Positions 26,464-34,494 of a stretch of DNA of 64,000 bases are shown here, piece after piece. Below the pieces are notes generated by a model. The model searched no databases. It saw nothing but the letters and a program-made list of their open reading frames with translations, and was not told the origin of the DNA. A program made the position numbers and the translations under genes. The stretch is from contig ONBA01000005.1 in assembly GCA_900315975.1 (NCBI GenBank), forward strand, positions 48,445 through 112,444. The letters run 5' to 3'. This stretch comes from an uncultured Ruminococcus sp. Lineage in GTDB: Bacteria > Bacillota_A > Clostridia > Oscillospirales > Ruminococcaceae. Within the stretch, counting starts at the first letter, position 1; each line of letters starts with the position of its first letter.

Positions 26464-27024
26464 TTACCTGTTCATGTACTCGTCCCTGAGTATCGAGAAA
26501 TACAGCCTGCCTACGTATTTTCCGTCCATGCAGAAGTAGTCGCGCAGAGTTCCCTCGTACACGAAACCACACTTCTCTATCACCCTCTTCGACTTCGCAT
26601 TTATCGTCTTCGTACATATCTGCACCTTGTGAAGATTGATTTTCTCGAATCCATACGCGATTACCGCCTTCGTCGCTTCCGTCGCGTATCCCCTGCACTG
26701 AAACTCCTCTCCTATGCAGTACTCGATTTCAGCAAAGTGATTCTTGCTGTCTACAAGAAAGTAGGCTATCTGTCCGACACATTCCCCGCATTCCTTGTCT
26801 ATGACCGCCCACCTGTAGCAGTCTTCACGTTCGTATGAACCTATGTACTTTTCAAGAAGTCCCTTTACCTCGTCTATGGTCAAGTATACAGGCTCAGAGT
26901 ACATCTTCTGTACATTCTCGTCGCCTGCCCAGTTCCTGAGAACCGCTTCACAGTCTGAGTACTCAAACCTCCTGAGTATCAGCCTTTCCGTTTCAATTGT
27001 CTGTGTTCCTGTGTGGGTCAGCAT
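26464..27024 (-). CDS. GNAT N-acetyltransferase, RimJ/RimL type
   Basis: A 186-residue acetyltransferase of the RimJ/RimL subfamily. It opens with TIETERLILRRFEYSDCEAV, and has the acetyl-CoA motif GEEFQCRGYATEATKAVI and the typical NLHKVQICTKTINAKSKRVI and EKCGFVYEGTLRDY end motifs. Start: ATG at 27024 with GACGGAGG upstream. The family acetylates ribosomal-protein N-termini or small molecules; the substrate is not known. It stands alone, downstream of a tRNA terminator. Confidence 0.88.
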   Translation of the reverse strand: MLTHTGTQTIETERLILRRFEYSDCEAVLRNWAGDENVQKMYSEPVYLTIDEVKGLLEKYIGSYEREDCYRWAVIDKECGECVGQIAYFLVDSKNHFAEIEYCIGEEFQCRGYATEATKAVIAYGFEKINLHKVQICTKTINAKSKRVIEKCGFVYEGTLRDYFCMDGKYVGRLYFSILRDEYMNR

Positions 27025-27052
27025 TTTCTTACCTCCGTCTGTAGAATATAAC

Positions 27053-27078
27053 AAAAAAAGCTACGCTCTTGCGTAGCT
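27053..27078 (-). terminator. Terminator of tRNA-Thr
   Basis: On the complement, AGCTACGC-AAGA-GCGTAGCT is followed by TTTTTTTG. Confidence 0.9.
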
Positions 27079-27085
27079 TTGGCTT

Positions 27086-27161
27086 TGGAGCTGATGATCG
27101 GACTTGAACCGACGACCTACGCCTTACCAAGGCGTTGCGCTACCGACTGTGCCACATCAGC
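27086..27161 (-). tRNA. tRNA-Thr (GGT)
   Basis: A 76-nt cloverleaf with encoded CCA. Acceptor GCTGATG / CATCAGC, anticodon stem ACGCC / GGCGT with loop TTGGTAA, anticodon GGT. T-loop GTTCAAGTC present. Confidence 0.95.
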
Positions 27162-27174
27162 ATCAACGATATAT

Positions 27175-27203
27175 ATTATACAGCAAAAAGATGAACTTGT
27201 CAA
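27175..27203 (-). promoter_or_regulatory. Consensus promoter of tRNA-Thr
   Basis: On the complement TTGACA (27198-27203), 17 bases, TATAAT (27175-27180). Confidence 0.85.
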
Positions 27204-27245
27204 GCGGTCAAAGATATATTTCAATATATTAATTTAATATCCCCC

Positions 27246-27274
27246 TTGACATTTCTCACACTATGTGTTATCAT
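27246..27274 (+). promoter_or_regulatory. Promoter of the T-box / tyrS operon
   Basis: TTGACA (27246-27251), 17 bases, TATCAT (27269-27274). Confidence 0.8.
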
Positions 27275-27516
27275 AAAAAAAAACGATGAACGGTTCAAAC
27301 GTACATATTCACATAATCAGAGAGCTTCCGGACGGTGCGAGGAAGATATGGCGTGTACGGAATTACAGCCGGGAGTTGCTGTGCTGAATCAGCAGTAGGC
27401 TCAGTCGGGTATGCCCGTTACAGCTTAATGAGGTCGGAGATTCCGGCGAATCAGGGTGGTAACACGAGTAACTTCGTCCCTGACGGTCTATTTGGGCTGT
27501 CAGGGATTTTTTATTT
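27275..27516 (+). promoter_or_regulatory. Tyrosine T-box riboswitch with terminator
   Basis: A T-box leader that senses uncharged tRNA. Stem I begins near AGAGAGC (about 27319). Two TAC (Tyr) triplets lie in the specifier part of stem I (27356-27358 and 27364-27366); I cannot decide which is the specifier. The T-box core AGGGTGGTAACACG (27453-27466) carries TGGT, which pairs with an ACCA tRNA 3' end, as expected for tRNA-Tyr. The terminator is CCCTGACGG..CTGTCAGGG followed by TTTTTTA (about 27478-27513). The T-box core and the terminator stem are mutually exclusive. It controls the next gene and tyrS. Confidence 0.92.
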
Positions 27517-27530
27517 AAAAGGGGGCAGAT

Positions 27531-28397
27531 ATGAAAAACAGAAAAAGAGACATTATCTACCTCTTCATTTGTACTCTCCCCGTCTCAGCAATAATTATAT
27601 ACTGGCTCATTTCAGAACAGGACTATGATACGCTCCCATGGGCATTGCTTCCGCAGGGATTTATGGTTATCTGCATATTAATAATGCTGTTGCAGGAACG
27701 AATTCTGAAATCGATAGCTGATAAGATAAAGAACCGTCCGGAAGCTGAACTGCGCGAGTTGGTGCTCGAAAACTTTGAGAGTAACTCATTCCGCGAGATA
27801 ACAGCAAATTCCATGTCCGCAGACCTCAAAAACCTGTATTGCAGAAAATTTGCGCCGAAAAATCTTCTGCTCGGAACTGTCAGCCTTGTCTATGCATACT
27901 TAATGGCAGCATATATCGTAACAGGTATCGGAAACGGCATAATGCCGGCATTCTTCAACATCGTCGCAGGTATTGCCGCGATATACTTTGGCTTATCAGG
28001 CATTATTCTCGTCTGTGAAGCAGCATCGCAGTTCGCAGGATTTCCCGCAGACAGATTCGAGAAAAAATACCGTGAAGAGCTTCCGATGATAGAGCGCTCT
28101 TACATGGGTGGGAGAATGATTATTGCGTTAAATTCCGTGCTCAACATCGGCTTGGACTACATTGTTTCCGTCAGTACCTCAGAATGCGAGGCTGTCAGTA
28201 TATCTGATATCATCGGTGCTCAGGTGACCCGGGTACATAAGGTCAGGCGCGACCGAGCCGGATTTATCACAAAGCAGAAATTTGAATATGTCATCTGCAT
28301 ATATGCCAGACAAAGGAATAAACCTATAAAGCATATAGTAAACGAATTACAAGCAGAATACATCCGCGATGAATTAATTCGCCGCGGAATCAAATAA
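27531..28397 (+). CDS. Uncharacterised membrane protein in the tyrosine T-box operon
   Basis: A 288-residue protein with no family I can name. It has two N-terminal hydrophobic segments (about 9-28 and 36-54), a charged cytoplasmic stretch (about 55-105), two more hydrophobic segments (about 112-160), and a hydrophilic C-terminal half (about 185-288). That half, with [20 protein letters not shown] and [10 protein letters not shown], could be a small PH-like beta domain, which is only an impression. An AAAGGGGGCAG-type site precedes the ATG. It sits between the tyrosine T-box and tyrS (14 bases), so it should rise when tyrosine is short. It might take part in amino-acid uptake or stress signalling; that is inference. 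Confidence 0.8.
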   Translation: MKNRKRDIIYLFICTLPVSAIIIYWLISEQDYDTLPWALLPQGFMVICILIMLLQERILKSIADKIKNRPEAELRELVLENFESNSFREITANSMSADLKNLYCRKFAPKNLLLGTVSLVYAYLMAAYIVTGIGNGIMPAFFNIVAGIAAIYFGLSGIILVCEAASQFAGFPADRFEKKYREELPMIERSYMGGRMIIALNSVLNIGLDYIVSVSTSECEAVSISDIIGAQVTRVHKVRRDRAGFITKQKFEYVICIYARQRNKPIKHIVNELQAEYIRDELIRRGIK

Positions 28398-28411
28398 AAA
28401 GGAGAAAAATC

Positions 28412-29629
28412 ATGACAATTTTTGAAGAACTCAAACGCAGAGGACTCCTCGCACAGCTTACAGACGAGAAGGAAATCGAGGAACTCATCAACGCCGGAAA
28501 GGCAACATTCTACATCGGCTTCGACCCGACAGCCGATTCTCTCCATGTTGGTCACTTCATGGCACTCTGCCTTATGAAGCGCTTACAGGAGGCAGGCAAC
28601 AAGCCGATAGTGCTTATCGGCGGCGGTACCGCAATGATAGGCGACCCCTCAGGCAAGACTGATATGAGAAAGATGATGACTCCCGAGACGATTCAGCACA
28701 ACGTAGACTGCTTCAAGAAGCAGATGAGCCGCTTCATCGACTTCTCTGACGATAAGGCAATAATCGTAAATAATGCTGACTGGCTCATGAAGCTAAATTA
28801 CGTGGACATTCTCCGTGAAGTAGGAGCACATTTCAGTGTAAACCGAATGCTCTCACACGAGTGCTACAAGCAGAGAATGGAACGCGGACTCACCTTCCTC
28901 GAATTCAACTACATGATAATGCAGAGCTACGACTTCATGGAACTCTTCCAGAAATACGGCTGTAATATGCAGTTTGGCGGAGACGACCAGTGGGCAAATA
29001 TGCTTGGCGGTACCGAGCTTATCCGCCGCAAGCTCGGTAAGGACGCATACGCTATGACTATCACTCTCCTGCTCAACTCAGAGGGTAAGAAAATGGGCAA
29101 GACAGAGAAGGGTGCAGTATGGCTCGACGCTGAAAAGACTACTCCTTACGAGTTCTTCCAGTACTGGAGAAACGTTGACGACGCTGACGTTATAAAGTGT
29201 CTGAAAATGCTCACATTCGTTCCTGTAGAGCAGATAGAGGAAATGGAAAAGACTATGGAGGGAGCGCAGTTCAATGCCGCAAAGGAGCTTCTCGCGTACG
29301 AACTCACAAAGCTCGTTCACGGTGAAGAAGAGGCAGAAAAGGCTAAGTCAGCCGCAAAGGCACTCTTTGGCGGTTCGGGTTCAAACGAGAATATGCCTGT
29401 TGCTGAAATCGACTCCGCAGACCTCACAGACGGTTCACTCGGTCTCCTTACACTTCTCGTAAAGGCTGAGCTTGCACCCTCTGTTTCAGAGGCACGCAGA
29501 CTCGTACAGCAGGGCGGCATCACAGTAAACGACGAAAAAATGACAGACCCCAAGGCGATGATAAAGCTCGAAGGAGAAGTAATCGTGCGCAAGGGCAAGA
29601 AGGCATTCAAGAAAGTAATCGTTAAATAA
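28412..29629 (+). CDS. tyrS: Tyrosyl-tRNA synthetase
   Basis: A 405-residue class I tyrosyl-tRNA synthetase (EC 6.1.1.1). The first signature appears as [16 protein letters not shown] (HIGH-type), tyrosine-binding residues in [13 protein letters not shown] and GGDDQWANM, and the KMSKS loop as [11 protein letters not shown]. An S4 RNA-binding domain closes the protein (about 340-400, [19 protein letters not shown]). AAGGAG precedes the ATG. It is controlled by the tyrosine T-box at 27275-27516. Confidence 0.97.
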   Translation: MTIFEELKRRGLLAQLTDEKEIEELINAGKATFYIGFDPTADSLHVGHFMALCLMKRLQEAGNKPIVLIGGGTAMIGDPSGKTDMRKMMTPETIQHNVDCFKKQMSRFIDFSDDKAIIVNNADWLMKLNYVDILREVGAHFSVNRMLSHECYKQRMERGLTFLEFNYMIMQSYDFMELFQKYGCNMQFGGDDQWANMLGGTELIRRKLGKDAYAMTITLLLNSEGKKMGKTEKGAVWLDAEKTTPYEFFQYWRNVDDADVIKCLKMLTFVPVEQIEEMEKTMEGAQFNAAKELLAYELTKLVHGEEEAEKAKSAAKALFGGSGSNENMPVAEIDSADLTDGSLGLLTLLVKAELAPSVSEARRLVQQGGITVNDEKMTDPKAMIKLEGEVIVRKGKKAFKKVIVK

Positions 29630-29635
29630 AACATC

Positions 29636-29684
29636 GGCGGGTACAGACTGCTTCCTCAACGGAACAGCAGAGTACCCGCCTTTT
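29636..29684. terminator. Terminator between tyrS and degV
   Basis: Stem GGCGGGTAC (29636-29644) / GTACCCGCC (29672-29680) with an inner CTG..CAG helix, then TTTTATTATTT on plus. It lies between convergent genes. Confidence 0.85.
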
Positions 29685-29685
29685 A

Positions 29686-30561
29686 TTATTTATTCTTTCT
29701 GCGCACAAGCACCGCAACGAGGTCAGGACCGATGTTAGAGGTCACGACACCGCCGATATGGGCGGTCATTTCAGCCTTGCGTCCGGTACGCTTTGTCAGT
29801 TCCTTTTCGACTTCTTTTGCGAGGGAATCGTCCTTTCCGCAAATCATGATATACGGAGTCTGCGGAGTCATTCGCTTCTCGACACACTCAACAAGCTTCG
29901 GCACTATATTCTTCTCGCCGCGAATCTTGTCAACAGTTTCAGTGGTATTGTCGGCGAACTCAATGATAGGCTTCAAACCGAGAAGTTCACCCGCAAACGC
30001 TTTTGCGGCAGAAATTCTTCCGGAACGTCTTGCATATTTAAGGCTGATAGGCACAGCGTACATCGCACACACACTGAACCATTCTTCAAGAAATGCAACA
30101 ACGTCCTCAGCCTCAGCGCCTTTACGAATCTTCTTAGCGGCTTCGATGAGCGGATAGCCGTAGAAAATCGAATACGAGCGTGAGTCGATATTGAAAATGC
30201 GTATCTTACCGACAGCCTCGGGGTGCTGCTCGAAGAAGTCATCTTTAGCGATATTCGCATTGTTGAAGGTACCGGAGCCTGCGCTGTTTATAGAAACGCA
30301 GATGATATCGGTCGCTCCCCTGCTGTAAAGCTGTTCATACGCCTCTGTAAAGCGGGTCGGAGAGATTTGAGAATGCTTTGGAATCTCGTCTGTCATCGAG
30401 AGCATTTCGTAGAATTCCTCGGTTGACTTATCAAAAATCTCGCGGAAGCTCTTTCCGCCAAGCGTAATCTCGAACGGCAGAACATTTATGCCGTATTCCT
30501 TTATCATTTCCTTAGGCAGGTCACAGCCGCTGTCGGTGAGAATTTTAATTTTCTGTAACAT
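29686..30561 (-). CDS. DegV family fatty-acid-binding protein
   Basis: A 291-residue DegV protein. N-terminal KIKILTDSGCDLPKEMIKEY and PFEITLGGKSF, the HSQISPTRF ligand segment with Ser, SINSAGSGTFNNANIA, and the RSGRISAAKAFAGELLGLKP motif are typical. DegV proteins bind one fatty acid; FakB, a subgroup, presents it to the kinase FakA. No FakA gene is in view. Start: ATG at 30561 with AAAGGAG. It follows trmL by 11 bases on the same strand, so the two are cotranscribed. Confidence 0.92.
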   Translation of the reverse strand: MLQKIKILTDSGCDLPKEMIKEYGINVLPFEITLGGKSFREIFDKSTEEFYEMLSMTDEIPKHSQISPTRFTEAYEQLYSRGATDIICVSINSAGSGTFNNANIAKDDFFEQHPEAVGKIRIFNIDSRSYSIFYGYPLIEAAKKIRKGAEAEDVVAFLEEWFSVCAMYAVPISLKYARRSGRISAAKAFAGELLGLKPIIEFADNTTETVDKIRGEKNIVPKLVECVEKRMTPQTPYIMICGKDDSLAKEVEKELTKRTGRKAEMTAHIGGVVTSNIGPDLVAVLVRRKNK

Positions 30562-30572
30562 AATAAACTCCT

Positions 30573-31070
30573 TTACCATGTATATTTTGTGAGCTTTCCC
30601 TCGCGTGAGAGGTCGGGATAATCCCACTGACGCAGTGCCTCATAGACCGCAACAGCGACGGAATTAGAGAGGTTGAGGCTTCGCAGCTCGTTACGCATGG
30701 GAATACGCAGGCAAGAGTCGGGATTATCGTGGAGAAGCTCCTCAGGCAGTCCCTTGTCCTCACGTCCGAACACGAGGAAGCAGTTATCGGGATAAACGGC
30801 ATCGCTGTGAACAGTTCTGCCTTTGGTCGTAAAATAGAAGAATTTACCATTCCGGTGCTTCTGAAAAAGCTCATCAAGGCTGTCGTAATAAGTTATGTCG
30901 AGTTTGTCCCAGTAGTCAAGACCGGCACGCTTCAGATGCTTGTCTGTTATCTCGAAACCGAACGGTCGGACGAGGTGAAGCTTTGCACCGGTAACGGCGC
31001 AGGTACGGGAAATGTTCCCCGTGTTCTGCGGTATCTGAGGTTCTACGAGGACAATGTTAAGTTCATGCAT
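30573..31070 (-). CDS. trmL: tRNA (cytidine/uridine-34 2'-O-)-methyltransferase TrmL
   Basis: A 165-residue SPOUT methyltransferase that modifies the wobble base of tRNA-Leu. It opens with NIVLVEPQIPQNTGNISRTC (the substrate and SAM-knot start) and carries FVLGREDKGLPEE-like FGREDKGLPEELL and the C-terminal IPMRNELRSLNLSNSVAVAV knot motif. Length is normal. GAGGAAAG precedes the ATG at 31070. First gene of the trmL-degV pair. Confidence 0.95.
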   Translation of the reverse strand: MHELNIVLVEPQIPQNTGNISRTCAVTGAKLHLVRPFGFEITDKHLKRAGLDYWDKLDITYYDSLDELFQKHRNGKFFYFTTKGRTVHSDAVYPDNCFLVFGREDKGLPEELLHDNPDSCLRIPMRNELRSLNLSNSVAVAVYEALRQWDYPDLSREGKLTKYTW

Positions 31071-31116
31071 TTTCTTTCCTCACGAATAAATTATATGTTT
31101 TTGCAGATTATATTAT

Positions 31117-31135
31117 CAGCTGCACTGCGCAGCTG
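31117..31135 (+). promoter_or_regulatory. Perfect hairpin just upstream of the small-protein ribosome site
   Basis: CAGCTGC (31117-31123), loop ACTGC, GCAGCTG (31129-31135), immediately before TCAGGAG of the 57-residue gene. It could be a leader hairpin or an operator between the divergent genes. Confidence 0.4.
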
Positions 31136-31149
31136 TCAGGAGTGATAAT

Positions 31150-31323
31150 ATGGATATGAAAGCAATAGTCAAGGGTATGACAGCCGGAGCAGCAGTCGGA
31201 CTCGCCTGCTACGCAATGTCATCGGCATCTCCGATGAAGAAGCACAGTATCAAGCGCGACGCTGCCAAGACCATGAAGGCGGCTGAAAACCTCATACAGG
31301 ACATTACGTCTGTATTTTCGTAA
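31150..31323 (+). CDS. Small protein of unknown function (57 residues)
   Basis: A 57-residue protein, MDMKAIVKGMTAGAAVGLAC at the start, then a basic stretch (MKKHSIKRDAAKTMKAAENL) and a short end. AGGAG lies 8 bases before the ATG, which supports translation. The Gly/Ala-rich N-terminal segment (about 8-25) is mildly hydrophobic and followed by a positive, probably helical part, reminiscent of short YtxH-like surface or membrane-associated proteins; I cannot assign a family. It lies alone on the plus strand, divergent from trmL, with a hairpin after it. Confidence 0.7.
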   Translation: MDMKAIVKGMTAGAAVGLACYAMSSASPMKKHSIKRDAAKTMKAAENLIQDITSVFS

Positions 31324-31339
31324 TACGGCATATGCCGGC

Positions 31340-31362
31340 GGAACGCCTTTTAGCGGCGTTCC
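31340..31362. terminator. Hairpin between the small gene and ruvX
   Basis: Stem GGAACGCC (31340-31347) / GGCGTTCC (31355-31362) then TACATATTATTTTT on plus. It lies between convergent genes and overlaps the last base of the ruvX stop. Confidence 0.65.
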
Positions 31363-31781
31363 TACATATTATTTTTGCGGTAGCCGAGGTAGCTTTCAAG
31401 AATTATGACCGCTGCGACTGCATCAACGACTGCCTTTCGCTTTTTGCCGCGAGTATTGGTGTCGTTGAGGTAATTATGGGCTGAAACCGTGGTACAGCGC
31501 TCGTCCCACAGCTTAGTCGGGATACCCGTCATCTCACCGAGCTTTTCCGCGAACAGGGCACATTTCTCGCACCGCTCCCCTATTGAGCCGTTCATATTCT
31601 TAGGATAGCCGACGACTATCTCCTCAGCACGCTGCTCTTTGGCGAGGGCAGCGGTTTTTTCTATACATTTGTCGAAGTCCTTCTCGTGTATGACTGTAAC
31701 GGGAGAGGCGATGAGTTCGCTTTTTCCGCAAACTGCGATACCTGTCCGGGAGTCTCCGAAATCTACTGACATTATTATCAT
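31362..31781 (-). CDS. ruvX: Putative pre-16S rRNA nuclease / Holliday junction resolvase RuvX (YqgF)
   Basis: A 139-residue RNase H-fold protein. MIIMSVDFGDSRTGIAVCGK carries the first catalytic Asp; VVGYPKNMNGSIGERC, LWDERCTTVSAHNYL and VDAVAAVIILESYL complete the YqgF pattern with Glu and Asp residues. It processes the 5' end of 16S rRNA, and an anti-recombination role has been suggested. Last gene of the LRR/zinc-ribbon-pyrK-pyrD-ruvX series, 10 bases after pyrD. Confidence 0.93.
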   Translation of the reverse strand: MIIMSVDFGDSRTGIAVCGKSELIASPVTVIHEKDFDKCIEKTAALAKEQRAEEIVVGYPKNMNGSIGERCEKCALFAEKLGEMTGIPTKLWDERCTTVSAHNYLNDTNTRGKKRKAVVDAVAAVIILESYLGYRKNNM

Positions 31782-31791
31782 ATCCGCGACC

Positions 31792-32703
31792 TCACCACGG
31801 CTGAACGGTGCCGATAATGTCTCTTACGGAGGCAATACCCTTACTGTCGAGCCACTCGTTCATTTCGTCAGCTATGCGGACAGGTGCATACGGGTCAGTG
31901 AAAATAGCAGCACCCACCTGTACAGCACTCGCACCTGCCATCATAAGTTCAATAGCGTCGCGACCGGTCGAAACACCGCCCATGCCGATAACAGGAATAT
32001 TTACAGCGTTAGCAACCTGCCATACCATGCGAACAGCAATCGGGAATACTGCCGGACCGCTCATACCGCCGACATTGTTGCGGAGAACAGGTCTGCGCGA
32101 GTTAACGTCAATTCTCATGCCGAGGAGAGTGTTTATAAGTGACACAGCGTCAGCACCGGCTGACTCGACAGATTTTGCGATATCAGCGATACTTGTAACG
32201 TTCGGCGAAAGTTTTACTACAAGCGGCTTTTTCGTAGCATTGCGGACCCTTTTCGTAACCTCAGCCGCCATTTCACAGCTTGTACCAAATGCCGCACCAC
32301 CCTGTTTTACGTTAGGGCATGAGATATTCAGCTCAATCATGTGGACATCAGTCTCATCGAGCTTTGCGGCAACTTCCGCGCATTCGTCAGGGGTCGAACC
32401 CGCGATATTAGCGAGGATAACGAGGTCTTTTGTGAGCAGATAGGGAAGCTCAGTCGAGATAAAGTGGTCGATTCCGGGGTTTTGAAGTCCTACAGAATTG
32501 AGCATACCTGAAGGAGTTTCAGCGATTCTCGGAGCAGGATTACCTGTTCTCAGATGGAGAGTAGTACCCTTAGTAGCTATCCCGCCGAGCTTATCGAGAG
32601 GGAAGAGTTCCTCATATTCTCTGCCGTAGCCGAACACTCCTGATGCCGGAATTATCGGGTTTTTGAAGTCAACACCGCAGACTTTTACAGACATATCAGC
32701 CAT
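31792..32703 (-). CDS. pyrD: Dihydroorotate dehydrogenase B, catalytic subunit
   Basis: A 303-residue class 1B dihydroorotate dehydrogenase (EC 1.3.1.14) for pyrimidine synthesis. FKNPIIPASGVFGYGREYEE, LQNPGIDHF, LNISCPNVKQGGAAFG (catalytic Cys of class 1) and VIGMGGVSTGRDAIELMMAG (FMN phosphate) are visible. The ATG overlaps the pyrK stop in TAATG. Class 1B enzymes work with PyrK and reduce NAD, which matches the neighbour. Confidence 0.97.
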   Translation of the reverse strand: MADMSVKVCGVDFKNPIIPASGVFGYGREYEELFPLDKLGGIATKGTTLHLRTGNPAPRIAETPSGMLNSVGLQNPGIDHFISTELPYLLTKDLVILANIAGSTPDECAEVAAKLDETDVHMIELNISCPNVKQGGAAFGTSCEMAAEVTKRVRNATKKPLVVKLSPNVTSIADIAKSVESAGADAVSLINTLLGMRIDVNSRRPVLRNNVGGMSGPAVFPIAVRMVWQVANAVNIPVIGMGGVSTGRDAIELMMAGASAVQVGAAIFTDPYAPVRIADEMNEWLDSKGIASVRDIIGTVQPW

Positions 32704-33473
32704 TACCAGAGCACCTCCTCAGCCTTGAATACCGGACCGTCCTTGCAGACGTGTGCGAAGTATTCTTCATCGTTTCTGACAGTTCTGCAAGCGCATCCGA
32801 GACACGCTCCTATACCGCAAGCCATACGTTCCTCAAGCGAGATCTCGCAGTATATGCCCTTATCCTTGCAGATAGCGGCAATACCCTTCAGCATAGGCAT
32901 AGGTCCGCACGCATATACCGCGTCGATACCGCCCTGCTCGGCAAGCTCGGTGAATGGCTGAGTAACGAAGCCGTGAATACCGGCAGAACCGTCGTCGGAG
33001 CAGAGGACAGTCTCTGCTCCGGCAGCCTTGAAATCGTCCTGTAAAATAGCTGCCGCAGAGCTGCGGAAACCGGATATAGCAACCGCTTTTTCGCCGTATA
33101 TCTTAGCAAGCGGAAGCATGGGAGGAGTACCGATACCGCCGCCGATGAGCACAACCTTCCCGAAGCTTTCATCTACCGTGAAGCCGTGTCCGAGTGGGGC
33201 GAGCATATCAATGAGGTCGCCCGCATTCAGCTTTGCGATTTCGGCAGTACCCTCTCCGCGAATCTCAAAAACGATACGGAGAGTCCCCTTATTCTTGTCG
33301 ATACCGCAGATAGAGATGGGTCTGCGGAGCGTATAGCCGTTTGCGCGGATATGTACGAACTGTCCCGGAGCAGCGACTTCCGCAACCTCGGGGCAAGCTA
33401 TGGTGAAGCTGTAGGTATCACGCGCAATAGCCGATTTTTCGGTGATTATGTATTGTCCTTGTGTGTATTTCAT
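32703..33473 (-). CDS. pyrK: Dihydroorotate dehydrogenase B, electron-transfer subunit
   Basis: A 256-residue PyrK. FAD-binding YTLRRPISICGID, an NAD-binding VVLIGGGIGTPPMLPLAKIY and the C-terminal [2Fe-2S] ligands MACGIGACLGCACRT with a later CKDGP are present. It passes electrons from PyrD to NAD. Start: ATG at 33473 with AAAGGAG; the frame is open further upstream but runs into the preceding gene. Confidence 0.96.
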   Translation of the reverse strand: MKYTQGQYIITEKSAIARDTYSFTIACPEVAEVAAPGQFVHIRANGYTLRRPISICGIDKNKGTLRIVFEIRGEGTAEIAKLNAGDLIDMLAPLGHGFTVDESFGKVVLIGGGIGTPPMLPLAKIYGEKAVAISGFRSSAAAILQDDFKAAGAETVLCSDDGSAGIHGFVTQPFTELAEQGGIDAVYACGPMPMLKGIAAICKDKGIYCEISLEERMACGIGACLGCACRTVRNDEEYFAHVCKDGPVFKAEEVLW

Positions 33474-33489
33474 GGTTACTCCTTTGCTT

Positions 33490-34266
33490 TTATGCCTTCT
33501 TTGCACCGCATGAACGGCACTTGCCGAACATACCGAATTTACTTCCGCAGTTTGTGCAAAGTCCCTCACCACGGAGGTAGGTGAACAGGCTCTTATGTTT
33601 GAAAACATCTCCCGCGTTGAAAGTCTGCTGCTTGAAGAAGATACGGCTTACTCCGTTGCCCTTGCCATTTTTGCTTATCCAGAACGACGGATTAGTTGCC
33701 TCGTTGTCGATTTCCCATGTAGTGTTGCTGCTCTCGAAAACGATTTCTTCAAGTCCGCAGCACATGGAATTGTACATTATCTGCTCAACAGCGGCAGGGA
33801 TAGTGATAGTTTTGAGCGAATCACAGCCATTGAAGGTCTTGTAGTTGATTTTTTTCAGTCCGGCAGGCAGACGCACGCTTTCAAGCGATGTACAGCCTTC
33901 AAAGACAGAGTCAGCGATTTCAGTGACAGTATCGGGGATAACTACAGTTTTTATGTTCTTATTGCCCTTGAACGCTCCCGAAGCTATCTTAGCGATATTC
34001 TCAGGTATCTCGACGTCTTCAGCGTCGCCTGCATACTTATAGAGGGTATCGCCTTCACGCTTGAAAATCTCTCCCTTGAGGACAGGAGCCGGCTTTTCCT
34101 TTTTGACAACCGGTTTTGCGCTGAGAGCTTCTTTCATGTCGAGCTTGTTGCCACAGTGACCGCAGTACCAGAAGTCCATATCCTTGTCTGCCATGAGCAG
34201 AGCCTTGCACTTCGGACAAACGACCTGTATGAAGTCTTTGATGTCGATATAGTCTTTAAATTTCAT
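33490..34266 (-). CDS. Zinc-ribbon / BspA-like leucine-rich-repeat protein
   Basis: A 258-residue cytoplasmic protein. An N-terminal zinc ribbon (CPKCKALLMAD ... WYCGHCGNKL, about 15-45) is followed by BspA-type LRR_5 repeats (about 80-175: IAKIASGAFKGNKNIKTVVI, DTVTEIADSVFEGCTSLESV, TFNGCDSLKTITIP) and a C-terminal zinc ribbon (CTNCGSKFGMFGKCRSCG). No signal peptide is seen, though LRR_5 proteins are often secreted. AGGAGG precedes the ATG at 34266. It leads the pyrK-pyrD-ruvX series by 16 bases, which may be chance. Function unknown; probably protein binding. Confidence 0.85.
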   Translation of the reverse strand: MKFKDYIDIKDFIQVVCPKCKALLMADKDMDFWYCGHCGNKLDMKEALSAKPVVKKEKPAPVLKGEIFKREGDTLYKYAGDAEDVEIPENIAKIASGAFKGNKNIKTVVIPDTVTEIADSVFEGCTSLESVRLPAGLKKINYKTFNGCDSLKTITIPAAVEQIMYNSMCCGLEEIVFESSNTTWEIDNEATNPSFWISKNGKGNGVSRIFFKQQTFNAGDVFKHKSLFTYLRGEGLCTNCGSKFGMFGKCRSCGAKKA

Positions 34267-34298
34267 GGGTTCCTCCTGAAAATGATATGCACGTCTGA

Positions 34299-34315
34299 GT
34301 GCAGAGATACTGCAC
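34299..34315 (-). promoter_or_regulatory. Leader hairpin before the zinc-ribbon/LRR gene
   Basis: A perfect 6-bp stem GTGCAG-AGATA-CTGCAC at 34299-34315, in the leader between promoter and ATG. It could be a site for a regulator. Confidence 0.4.
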
Positions 34316-34334
34316 TTCTTCATACTATGTTACT

Positions 34335-34363
34335 ATTATAACACATATAAATGATAAATGCAA
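34335..34363 (-). promoter_or_regulatory. Promoter of the zinc-ribbon/LRR-pyrK-pyrD-ruvX series
   Basis: On the complement TTGCAT (34358-34363), 17 bases, TATAAT (34335-34340). Confidence 0.75.
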
Positions 34364-34451
34364 TATCTACAAAAAATAATTCTCAGAAAGTTCATCATTA
34401 TGACAAAAACACCAAAGAATCTGAACAAAAAATACACACTGTAAACAACGC

Positions 34452-34487
34452 AAAAACAGGCAGATAAGTTCTCACTTACTCTGCCTG
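34452..34487 (-). terminator. Terminator of the SDR gene
   Basis: On the complement CAGGCAGA / TCTGCCTG with a 15-base loop, followed by TTTTTG. Confidence 0.8.
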
Positions 34488-34494
34488 CCGGAAA

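Noticed and set aside
31808..32443. A 211-codon plus-strand frame opposite pyrD
   Set aside because: Antisense to a fully conserved PyrD; no ribosome site.
33595..34341. A 248-codon plus-strand frame opposite the zinc-ribbon/LRR gene
   Set aside because: Antisense shadow; the minus-strand protein has zinc ribbons, LRRs and AGGAGG.
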